The translations under genes were made by a program, and so were the position numbers. From assembly GCF_004011695.2 (NCBI RefSeq), contig NC_082410.1, forward strand, positions 620,001-684,000: DNA of 64,000 bases. Reading direction: 5' to 3'. The stretch comes from Ascochyta rabiei. Its lineage: Eukaryota > Ascomycota > Dothideomycetes > Pleosporales > Didymellaceae. Below are positions 43,480 through 53,606 of the stretch, piece by piece. Below the pieces are notes generated by a model. That model did no database searches. It saw only the letters and a program-made list of their open reading frames with translations, and had not been told where the DNA came from. The number at the start of each line of letters is the position of its first letter. The stretch's first letter is position 1.

Positions 43480-44568
43480 CTAACGGTAAGAGCGGTCGTA
43501 GTCACCACCCTCGTACGAGCGGCCTCCGCTGTACGATTCGCGAGGAGGAGGAGCATCGCCGTAGCCGCCTCCGGAACCACCAGCTGGGGGAGGGGGTCGG
43601 TCGTAGTAGCCGCCGCCGCTGCTGCCACCGCGACGATCGTCACGACCACCGTCACGACCACCATCACGGCCGCCATCACGGCCGCCTTCCCTGCCGCCTT
43701 CCCTGCCGCCATAGCCACGGTCAGAAGCGTAGCGGTCTACGCCACGAGGGCCATAGTCGTCTCGTCGGCCACCGCCGTAGCCACGGTCTTCGTAGCGGCG
43801 AGAGCCATAGTCATCGCGACGGCCATAGCCACCACCACCCCGTCGGTCGTCGCCGTAGCGGTCGCCGTAGCGAGGACCTCCTCGGCCTCCGCCCCTGCCA
43901 GCGCCGCCGCCAGGGCCACCAAACTCTACTCCATTGTCAGCTTGTGCTAGAGAATTGGGAGCAGTCATACTTACCACGCTTGGGGGGGCCGTAGTACTTG
44001 CCCGGGGTGGGAGTACGGGGACGCGCACGGCGAGCCTTCTCGATGCTCAGTGTCCTGCCCTGGTGGACCTCGCCCTGCAGACCCTCCTTGGCAGCGTCTG
44101 CCTGGTCAGAGGTGACCATGTTGACGAAACCAAAGCCACGGGACTCCTTGGTGTGAGGATCGCGCATGATGTTGCACTGCTCGACTTCACCATACTTCTC
44201 GAAGAGACGTGTGACCTCCTCCTCAGTCAGACTGGGGTGGATGCCTGTGACGAAGAGATTGGAGCCCTCGTTGCGGCTCTCGTCTGTCTGACGGTCGCGA
44301 GGCTGGGGCGGCGGGCCACTGGGGCGCGTATCAACAGAGGTGGTCATCAGTATGGAGGTGAGGGGCACATACCGGCTGTCACGGTCGTTGGGAGAAGCGC
44401 TGCGGGCGCGCACGTTGTCGTTGTCACGACTCTCACGGCGCGGTGACCTGCTGCGGTCGCGCTCATAGCCACGAGGCTCGTCTACGCGTCCATGTTAGCG
44501 AGTGGTGCAGTGGCACCGGGCCATCGAGACAAACCGTCGTAGCCGCGTTGTTCGTTCTCGTATTCCAT
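43480..44568 (-). CDS. RRM protein with RGG-type tail (Tra2/SR-like), 310 aa
   Basis: This is an RNA-binding protein, likely in splicing or mRNP assembly. Minus-strand exons are 44535-44568, 44373-44481, 43975-44318 and 43480-43925 (933 nt). After an SR-like head (YERDRSRSPRRESRD), one RRM lies at about 65-140. RNP2 is NLFVTGI and RNP1 is RGFGFVNM, with IHPSLTEEEVTRLFEKYGEV between them, like transformer-2. Exon 4 is nearly all Gly/Arg/Asp/Tyr: YGDRYGDDRRGGGGYGRR, tandem GGRE/GGRD tetrads at about 238-262, and a final SYEGGDYDRSYR. Intron 2 (44319-44372) is 54 nt without an in-frame stop, so retention would add 18 residues before the RRM. The first intron uses a GTTTGT donor. Confidence 0.88.
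44319..44372 (-). other. Stop-free 54-nt intron in RRM gene
   Basis: The donor is GTATGT, the branch is ATACTGATGAC and the acceptor is CCCCAG. Its length is a multiple of three and the frame runs through it, so spliced and retained forms both encode full-length protein. Confidence 0.6.
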
Positions 44569-45407
44569 CTTGTGCTGCGGTGCGGATTGCAGTGGTGATG
44601 GGAGATGACGGAGTGTGAGGTGGTGTTTGTTGGTAAGAAGGTCTGGATTTTTTGGCAGCTCTAGCAGGGCTGATCGACAGAGCCGCGCCTTTATTTAGTA
44701 AGCGTTCACGCTAGTCAGGCTGCCGCAGCGAAACGTTGCAACCTTGCAGGTGAGTGGGGACAGCGATGGACGATAGTCGATGGACGCTGGACGGATTCCT
44801 CGGTGCTTGGTGGGTGAGGGACGGGCAGCAGGTCGTGAGCGAGCCTTTGTTGAACAGTCGTACGCTGGCGACAGATCGAACAAAGGCAGGCGCGCCTCTT
44901 GGCGTCCGACAAAGTGAGGCAACTGCGAAGGCCAGGGGGAAGCCGCACCCGCCCTGTCGCAGCGACCTGTTCCAGCGTGCAGCTCGGAAGAGACTCCACG
45001 TATCTTCGTGACGTCACTGGTCGACGGCTTTGCGTCTGCTAAAGCGCTTTAGTGCATGTAACAGGTGCGAAGTGTGTCTTTGGCGTGGCAGGCCGTGGAC
45101 TCGTATGGAGCATGTAAATCAGGTCAGAGCGTGTACATCTGTATCGTAGCTGCAATTACTATCACTGCCAGTCTTGCCTGGCAGCAAGCCTCACATCCCA
45201 TTACTCCCTGCTGAAATGCTTTGCAAAGATCAACTCCAAGATCCCACAAGGGTAATTCCGCGGCGTCTGACCGTCCCATTAGAGCCCAACTCCAATTGCG
45301 CCTCATCTATCAAGTTGCGGGATATGCTACAAAGCCAGAAGTGGTACATGGCAAGACCGAAAGGTGCATGCCGGTGTGAAACAATGTGAAAGAAAATAAA
45401 CACAAAA
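44569..45407. other. Intergenic, promoter of RRM gene and NTO1 3' side
   Basis: 839 bp. No coding feature is evident. Confidence 0.35.
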
Positions 45408-48400
45408 TCATCTGTACGCTCGTGACCTTCTCTGTCTCTTGCGCGCGGCTGCTTTGCGCAACTCAATCGCCTGAGCGTCAGGTGCATTTTCGTCCGGTTG
45501 TACTGGGTCGGAATCAGCGAGTCCGTCAAGCTCATCGTCATCGAGCTCGCTAAGATCTTCGCTCATGTCTCGAAGTACCTGGGGGCCTTCCCAGATGGGT
45601 TCGTGCACCGTTGTGCCGTGAATGTCAAACGCTTTAAGATACCATGGAACGCCTCCGTTGTGAAGTGGGTCGAGTAGGTTCTTCTCAGACCTCGGTGGCG
45701 TGAGAGGCTCCGTACGCCCACTGTCTTGCTTGACATCAAGCTCCATCACATCATCCTGGAGCTCTCCATGAGAGGCGTGTAGGGCGTCTTGCCCAAGTTG
45801 AGCTGCAATGGCAGCCTCGTCTGTAGCCTCGTCGTGTATCGAGTGATTGTTGTCAGTAGCATTATCATCGGGCGTAGGCGCGAGCTGAATATCATCTGCC
45901 TTCTTGGTTGCTTCTTCGTGGCCAAGGCCGTTTGTCGCTGGCTCAGCAGCATCGCCATAGCTCATCTGCTCTGTTTCAACCGTGTCTTGAGGAGCATCTT
46001 CAACCGAAACAGCAGCGTGCCTGCCCTGCAGCTTCTGTGCAAAAATGCTCTCAAGATCGGGGAGCTTCTCGACCGGGAATTTGGTCATATCGGCCTCTTT
46101 GCGCAGCGCATCCTCCACCATCGGTTGAACAGCCTTGATGATGCGCTTGATCAATTTCTTCGTTTCTTTCTGTTCGGATGTCAGGGTGTGAGGCATTGCC
46201 TTAGTAGACTCGTTCTCCAAACGCCCCACGTTGGACATGGGTACAAAGTCAATCTGCGCGCTCAATACCGCAAGCAAGTCGTCATTGAACACCTGAACAG
46301 ATGTGTAAAATTTGTCGTCAAGCTTGCCTCTCAGCTTACTAAAGCCTTCGATGAAGACTCCCTTGTTGTCATGGCTAAAGAGTTGGTTAGTCAACATTGC
46401 ACGAGTCGACAAGGACTATGATACTTACTTGATCGCTTTGTCCAAGATAGGGCTGAGGATATGCGGGATGGGGAAGTAGACGCAGTCGAGGATATCCTTG
46501 AGGATCATGACATCTTTCAACTTCTCAGCCTCGCGTGCCTTGACGTTTTCGCAAAGAACACGAATTTGCTCCATGTCGTCTTCCAACCGCTCAGCGAATT
46601 CGATGCGACGTTGCAGTCGAGGCCGACCGGCAGCGCCCATCCCCGCAAAGTTGCGGCGGGTGATCTCCATAGATGAGAACGCTTCCATCTGTAGTTGGAG
46701 ACGCTTGAGTAAGGCAGCACCGCGGCGTGCCTCACGTTTTAACGTCCAGTATTTGCAGGCTTCTTGCACAAACTCCTTACGTTTGCGAACGTTAAACTTG
46801 ATCAAAGCGTTTTCGACATTGTGGTAGACGGCCTGAGGAACAACTGGTGCACCAGATGGCAGCCTCCAAGATTTGGCTGGCTGCCCACGCTTTCGCTTGT
46901 TATTGCCTGGGACGCCGTCGTCCTCGTCGTCGATCGCGTGCGCTGGGTGGGTTGAACCTATCGATAAAGCATAAGCCTGGCTATCGGGCCAGCGAATGTG
47001 GCGCATTGTGTGTCGGTAAAAGGCTTTTGCGTCTGCAATTGCTCCCTCTACGTCGTTCTCGCGCCTCCAATCCGAAGGAGTGTGTCGATCACAGTACGCC
47101 TTAAGCACAGTGGAATCGAGCGGATTCGATGATTGGGAAGACTTCATCCGCAAGCATAGTCGAGCTTTGCGTGCACAGGTGACATGGAAGGCTTCGAAGC
47201 ACGACTTGTGACCACATTGAATGCATGCCCCCATCTTTTGTTTGCAGATGTAGCAAGACTGCGGTTTCAGTTAATAATGGCATGACCCAGAGTCAAACGT
47301 ACATGCACTCACCAGCTTCCAACGTGTCTTGGGGACTTTTTCGACATCCTGTACCGGCTCTTGGAATGTCACATTGCCAAGTGACACTTCAGGTATCCAC
47401 ATAGCGCATAGGAGATGTGCCCATTTCATAGCTGTCGTCTGTTTGAAAGCGCCATCTCCGTTCGGACAGAATATGCAGCCCTGTGCGAGATCAGTAAGGT
47501 TCACCATCATCGTACAGGCAGGGACGTACCGGAAGCTCGCTAGCAGGGGTGCCGCGACCCACCAGTTGACACCGTCTGCAAAGCCATTGTCCTTCTGGTA
47601 TGAAAGGCACACCGTAGCACTCTTGATGGACTGCCAAATCACACCCATCACAGAACACTATGGCGTTGGTGTTCTCGCAGTCACCATCGTCGCAGATTGC
47701 ACATTTGGTATCCTGTTCCTCACCTTGTCCTGCAGGTTCACCGTTTACTGCGGCCGCACTGCTGGACCGTGGCCGATGTGTTTGCGGTGGCTTTGGGTTT
47801 GGCTTCGGAATGCCTTGGTATTGTCAGCAGCTTGATGCGCTCAGAACACAGGGCTTCAGCACTTACGTTTCTCCAGTGCATGCCACTCCTTCTCGATCTG
47901 GGTTATGGTGACCTCGAATATCGCAGGTTTGATGGCTTCGACGTCCTCGGCTTTGCGTTGCACATTGAGTGCATCTAGCCACACATCATCTTGTTCGTCC
48001 ATGTCGTATTCAACACGTCCAACTGCAATTGCTGTTGTCGACCCCTCGACCTCGTTCTGTAGTGTAAGATCGAGGTCTTCTTCTATGGAGCCCTCAGGAA
48101 GTCGAATCAAATTGTTTTCAGCCCTAGCGAAGACCTCGCTCTCTTGGTAGCCGATGTTCGCCATGGTTCGGTCGACGTAGTTGACCTTGACCCCTTCGCT
48201 CTCCTCGTGGGCCTTGAAGGGATCGACCTTGCGCACACTTGGTTTCGGCAGGTTCAGCTTTTCCCTCGGATTCATAGTTGGTAGAGGGAGAATGCGTGGC
48301 CGGGGCGGGGATCCAAGTCCAGCAAGCATGGAGTCTCTGTGGCGCGGTGGGCGGCCTGGCCGCCTCTTGGGAGTGGCCAAGATGCTGGCTGGACCGGTAT

Positions 48401-49007
48401 AAGCATCTTCCAGATCTTCATCTTGTGTCTGTTGCGCGCGCAGACCGTCGAGCATGGCCGAGATGCCGTTGTCCACCGCATATTGACCTGTAGAAGAGGC
48501 TTGCCCTGATGTGCCCGGAGTGGAATCTGCATGGCTTACGCCATCGATCAGATCTGCGCTGTAGACGGGAAGCTCGGCGTCAATGTCGAGATCCGGGTGA
48601 AACTCATCCCAGCTCCGCTCCTCCCTCGGCTTGTATCCATCGTTTTGCGCCACGGCGGCGGCGACTGCAGCAGCCGAGCTGGAACGCGGTCCAGCAGGCG
48701 GCCTTTCGCGTCGCAGTCGTGGGTACGATGAGGGCGAGGGCGCGAGCTCGGGCAGAGTGACACCTTGCCGTTCGGCGTTGAGGCGTCCGATGCGGCCGCG
48801 GGGACCGATGTACGCGTAGCCACCTGGTCCTGTTCCTCCGACTGGTGTTTCTACCCCCTCGTCATCCACGTATCGTCCCCCGCCTCCTGGTCCACCTGGC
48901 ACGTATTTGCGCTTTTTGCTGGCGGGCACCGAGTCGGAGATGTGGCGTCTGCGTGGACGTTCTGAGCTTCGTATGCGCGTAGTAGGTGTATCAAGTACGG
49001 GCGCCAT
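45408..49007 (-). CDS. NTO1: Nto1/BRPF-type PHD protein of the NuA3 acetyltransferase complex, 1129 aa
   Basis: Nto1 is the scaffold that links the MYST acetyltransferase Sas3 to chromatin. Minus-strand exons are 47867-49007, 47530-47813, 47313-47480, 46429-47258 and 45408-46374 (3390 nt, frame intact at every join). An Epl1-like acetyltransferase-binding segment lies at about 280-380 ([35 protein letters not shown]). PHD1 lies near 417-465 ([37 protein letters not shown]). The zinc knuckle ([14 protein letters not shown]) and extended PHD2 ([20 protein letters not shown]) follow, giving the PZP module. A bromodomain-like helical region spans about 640-830. The C-terminal acidic tail ends with [11 protein letters not shown]. 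The N-terminal 270 residues are disordered. Yeast Nto1 is shorter, and the order matches BRPF1. Confidence 0.92.
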
Positions 49008-50131
49008 GTAGAAGGCTGAGGAATGTTGAGAAAGCCAGCTAGGGTGAGTTGCGAGGACGCGCCGCCGGCACTGGTGTTATCTGCCGGTGGGGGCTACCGC
49101 GAGCGCAAGTCCGCCAGGCAAGCTGGAAGAGGTATGGTCATCGACAGTGAAGCAGTGGGCGGCCTTTCGGAGCTTGCGCGGGCGTCGAGGCGTGCACGTT
49201 GTCGAGAAGCGCCTCCTCTTTCCCCGGGTGAGGTTGCGTCCTTTGCAGGTGCGAAGACAGGCGTGCCTGATCGGGTTAGCGCTGCAGCCAAGCCGCTAAC
49301 TGCATGCACCTGTCGTTCCCGCGCTCCACTCTTAGCCGAACGCTCAAGGCGAGTGAAATCCGCAACCCACCCATGCGCTTGGGGTCTTGGGGGAGGGGGG
49401 GGGGGCCTTTGTGCCGGCAGACGCGTGCAGTGTAGGACGGTCTCGTGGCCGATGCTCCTCTCGCGTATCGAACATCACCACTGAACAGCCCTTGTGCACC
49501 TTGCAGCCGATCGACCGTCGCTGTGCATCTTTTTTTCGCCGGTGCAGGAAGCAGTTGAACACTGCATAGCAAACACCTCTGTTCATACTCATTACTCAAC
49601 ATGCCCTCTGTGCGCACATTCTACGGGAGAGCCAAGGATTCATGCCAACAAGCTGCCGGTTTTCCTGTCGACGGTCTTGAAGCATAGGGGCTCCAGCAGC
49701 GTCAACGCCCAGGACTTGACAGCACCACCACCACCCTTCTTCCTCGCCTTCCTGCTGGCCTCGTCCTTGTCAGCTTCTTACCTGCCGTGTGTTCTTTCAT
49801 AGCCACATCCACTGACTATAACGTTGCACCCTTTTTACTGGCACTGTCTGTCTTGTCTCACTTTCACCTCGTCTGCACCTGCCCATATAGGACTTGCGAC
49901 TCCTCCACCTTTTCCTCGCTCCGTAGTCGGCATAGCACTGTTGTTTACCTCGCTCGCTCTCTTCCATCTTCCCTTGCTCTCCGTCGCCTTCCCAGTTTTG
50001 CAACTTCAGCCACTCGATTTGCCCCTTAACGCCATACTCACGCCTGGAGATCACACTTTGTCCGATCACTCGCTTTCACACGTTATATACACGTCTTTTG
50101 CCTTCGACTCACTAAATCTTCCACCGCCATC
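49008..50131. other. 1.1-kb divergent intergenic region, NTO1 / Cys-rich gene
   Basis: Both flanking genes read outward. An 11-G run lies at 49395-49405. From about 49840 to 50130 the plus strand is strongly CT-rich, as expected for a fungal promoter and leader of the gene starting at 50132. No gene is seen. Confidence 0.45.
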
Positions 50132-50757
50132 ATGGCCACTGCTGGTGCCGTCGCTCTTCTGTGTAAGTAGGGCGATGCCTGTTGGTGACTGGACGGTGAC
50201 TGACATTAGGCAGTGAGTGCGAAACCAACTAGTCGGCGAGCTCCAGATCTTGCAGGTAACCCCTGTTCGACCAATGCACACTCTGCTGACGTCTGCTAGA
50301 CGTTCAATCATGACCTTACTGGCAGTACTGCGCAAACGCTCACCGGGAGCTCAACTGTGACGCCAAGTCCTCTCATATCGCAAGCCACTCCTCAATGGCC
50401 TTCAGCTTCGGGTACGCCCGCAACGACCAACCCCCTTCTAGCACCAAAGACCAACACCTTAACTGTCTCCAACATCCAGGCAGGTCATGCCGGTAGCACG
50501 CTCCAGAACTGCCATCACAAAACTCGCTGGGAACGCTTCGGTCATGGCCTGTGCACATCGTGCAATGAGTGAGTCACTTCGGTGGTCAACTACTAGATCG
50601 TGCTAAAATGCCAAGAGTCAAGGGAATTATCTCATGTACTCGTTGTAGTATGGCGGTCTGCTACAAATGCCAGAGAAAGCTCCTGCCGCATCACTCCCAG
50701 TCAAGGAAATACGGCAAGCGTCCTGGTCAACCAGATTATGAGGGACCATACAAGTAG
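50132..50757 (+). CDS. Small Cys-rich, putative zinc-binding protein, 154 aa, four exons
   Basis: This model was assembled by hand. Exons are 50132-50162, 50233-50255, 50300-50568 and 50616-50757. All introns are GT-AG (70, 44 and 47 bp) and the 465-nt frame closes with TAG. The middle is Thr/Ser/Pro-rich and disordered. The C-terminal 60 residues hold NCHH, LCTSC, SCTRC and VCYKC, i.e. three CxxC pairs plus a CHH cluster, crossing the exon 3-4 join. That spacing (CxxC-x7-CxxC-x5-CxxC) looks like a small zinc-binding module. The conserved-looking end runs QPDYEGPYK. I recognise no named family. The exon 3-4 join is the best supported; the tiny exon 2 is the weakest part, since intron 1 has several possible acceptors. 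Confidence 0.6.
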
Positions 50758-51962
50758 TGACTAGTTCTCGATGGTTATCTTACACATTGGAAAGCAACGA
50801 CAAGGTTGGGGCATGCTCCAAGCCAGCTTAACAGTGTCTTTTCCTTCTGGTCTTTAGTAGCATAGCAATCAACAAGCTTCAACAAAGACGTTCAACCAAC
50901 GCTGGCCACTGTATATTTGGCAGTTGTATAATCCGAGATCAACCTCTGATCGATTTCCATCGCAGCCAGATTACAACACTTGCACCAGGCACTCCTTGGA
51001 TGACCTACGGCTTGCTGTTGCTCACACTCAGCCACGCCAACCTCACGGTCCCCGCATTGCACATCTCACCCTTATCAAGTCTAGATTCAAAGAAAAATAC
51101 GGGCGCTATTCTCCCAAACCCTGCTATGAACGAAACGATAGATACCAAACTCGAAGGGGGGGTAAAAGTGTAACAAGTCTCACATATAGATTGATGTACT
51201 TGCACCAGTGACGTTGGCACAGCTACAAACAAACATGCCACCGATCTTGCAATGCTCTGCATGGATCTCGCGTATTGATAGGCTGTCGCGGCGTGAGAGA
51301 GCGCAGCTCGGTCTTCCTTGAGCACCGATACGATGAAGGTGAAGGTGAAGGATTGAAGTGGCCAACTCTAGTTCAAGAGTGTAGAGACCAAGCAGTACAG
51401 GTTTGGACGGTGGTTTAGAGGACTTGCACAATTGGTCGTACGTGGTCGATGTGTTTATGACCAGGGACGAGTTCGATGTGAACGTTGATGGCAAAGCGGT
51501 CTTTCGAGAAATGGGGTTTGATGGTTATTGGTTTTGATGGTTGTGGCTGAGCATCTGCTGCAGATCTGTTTTCTTGGGTACCATATTCGGAAAAAAGGTT
51601 TTGTTGTCCGGCATGGCAGGCAAAGGCAAAGGCAGTTGGAAGAATGTAGATTATGTATTACACACTGTATCGTAGGTTGATTCCCAGCCATGTGTCTAAA
51701 ATCTCAGTTCAGCCGCAGTTCCTGGCCTAACAACCAACAGGGGCCGGCCTTAATACAGAGAAAAGTAAGGAAGTGGTATCATGCGGGTTTGAAGCGGCGA
51801 AAGCGGCTTGTCGAGATAGCCTGACCCTAACGCCGGGAAATGCAAATCGTGAGTCGTCGTCAAAGCTGTACGACGGATAACATTATTACAATCGTGTAGA
51901 GTAGCCGTGGCTACTCCGCCTCAGAGCCATCGCTTGCCTTTGGGTGGAAGGATGGGCGACTG
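50758..51962. other. 1.2-kb convergent intergenic region
   Basis: It lies between the 3' ends of the Cys-rich and rhodopsin-domain genes. Short frames occur, but none has supportable structure. Confidence 0.35.
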
Positions 51963-53606
51963 CTAGTCTTTGGTTGCGCGAGGTTGTTTGAACAAGTCTC
52001 TGTGCCGCGAGTTGCGTTTCGAGTTGTACGCGCTCGCTGGATCGTTGGAGAGTTCGATCTCTGAGGTCATTGTGATTGTCATGTCCTCGCAGGACGAGTC
52101 CAATTCCCGGGTGCGCATCTTTTGCCATATCTTCTGGAAGCCCACCCCCTTTGGCGTCTCTTCGTTACTATCTACTCTAAGCATAGCATCCTGACTCTGA
52201 CTCCTTTTTGGCTGTTCGAAAGGCTCGGGACTTGCAATTGCGCGCTCTTCGTCCCAGTGTTTCAGTTCATAGCTTCTGCCTTGGTCCTCGTCTAAATCTG
52301 GCGCAGCTACGATCGCTTCTGACTTTCGCTTCGACGACATGTTGGATGCGTTCGGAGTGCTCCGTGAGACTTCGGCCGTTGTGGTCGACATTTTGTATGT
52401 CTTCGAGATGGAGCCGGAACCAAGGTATTTTTTCTTGAGCGAGACGCCACCGGAGAAGGTCCCGGATAGACTAAAAGGGATTTTCGATAGAAGCGGCTTC
52501 AGAACTGGAGCTGATGCGCAGATAACGCCCAAATCGATTTCTACCGCGGCGGCGATCCAAAGGGGATAGGCATACCTGCCGGTATGTTAGCTATGATCGG
52601 AGTTGCCGGAAACCATGAACATCCGTACCATGTGTTATCGTAAGTAGTGATCAACGATTTGTAGATGAACCAGGTGCGGACGATACCTGCGACAGTGACG
52701 ATGATTCCCATAGAGAAGAGGAGGGCGACAGCATAACGTTGACGACGCGGCATATGGAGCTAGATCCCGTAAGCGCTACGCTTTCAGGTTTTCAATACGG
52801 ACTTACGCCTAAGACAAGTGGAATTGGCGTTACTGTTGTGGCGAAGTCGGCAACACAATTGATAATTCCGCATATGATAGTCGCAGTGCCTTCGTTCATA
52901 CAACTACCAGCCGGCGAGCCGATTACCCAGTAATCCGAGACGGGGTTACACAGGAAAATGGCGATGAAACTACCAAGTATTAACCGATGAACTTCGCAGC
53001 AAAGCACTGTCAACGGGATGTAGACTTACGTATATGACACCAAAATGCCAAGAGTGTAAGCAACATTAAAGTGTATTAACCACTTGAACCACGTCGTTCC
53101 TGTATTGGCGACCAGACGGTAGTAGAAACAGTGAAGAGATAACCTTGTGAATGTTGCTGCTGCTGTGAAGACTACCTTGGCGGCCATGCCAATCTTCAGG
53201 GTCGGCATGAGCTGATTTAAAGGTATGTCGTAGATATGTCTGTCCCAACCGTAACGCTGGTTTGCCAACAACACGACAGCAGTCAAGCCAATGGCAAAAA
53301 CCTATCGAATGTTAGGAAACAGATCGAACAGACTTTGCTTCACAATCAGTGCGTACTAAAGCAAGCAGGATGAACACATCATCGATGCCAAACCATCTTT
53401 TGATGATCAAGCGCGTGTACATGCGCATCCCGACAGTTATCACTACCAGCGCAATGAGTACAGCGTTGACGATGAGCAGAGCATCGCCGCGTGTCACAGG
53501 ATTGACGTAGTTCGGCGTGGGCCATGCAAGGAGGACCTATCCCACCGTTAGCCCTGACAAAACGTATACATGGTAGGAGAATTACCTGGGTGGGAGGCAG
53601 TTTCAT
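51963..53606 (-). CDS. Fungal rhodopsin-domain (Pth11-type) integral membrane protein, 459 aa
   Basis: This seven-helix plasma-membrane protein belongs to the fungal rhodopsin-domain family, which includes Pth11-like receptors. Minus-strand exons are 53586-53606, 53357-53536, 53030-53301, 52807-52969, 52629-52759 and 51963-52575 (1380 nt, every join in frame). Family markers are RMYTRLIIKRWFGIDDVFIL after helix 1, RLSLHCFYYRL near helix 3, CNPVSDYW, and CMNEGTATIICGIINCVADF. Next come RRQRYAVALLFSMGIIVTVA and, rebuilt across the fifth intron, NTWYAYPLWIAAAVEIDLGV ending in CASAPVLKP. The 150-residue cytosolic tail is Ser/Lys/Glu-rich. There is no CFEM domain at the N-terminus. It may sense surface cues, but no ligand can be inferred. 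Confidence 0.88.

Noticed and set aside
43452..43994. 180-residue plus-strand His/Arg/Gly-rich frame
   Set aside because: It is antisense to the RGG tail of the RRM protein and its composition is explained by that.
49395..49405. Run of 11 G as a possible structural or G-quadruplex element
   Set aside because: A single G run is not enough for a clear quadruplex call and may be affected by sequencing error.
51005..51691. Minus-strand frames beyond the rhodopsin-domain gene stop
   Set aside because: They have no helix pattern or motifs and lie in a convergent 3' region.
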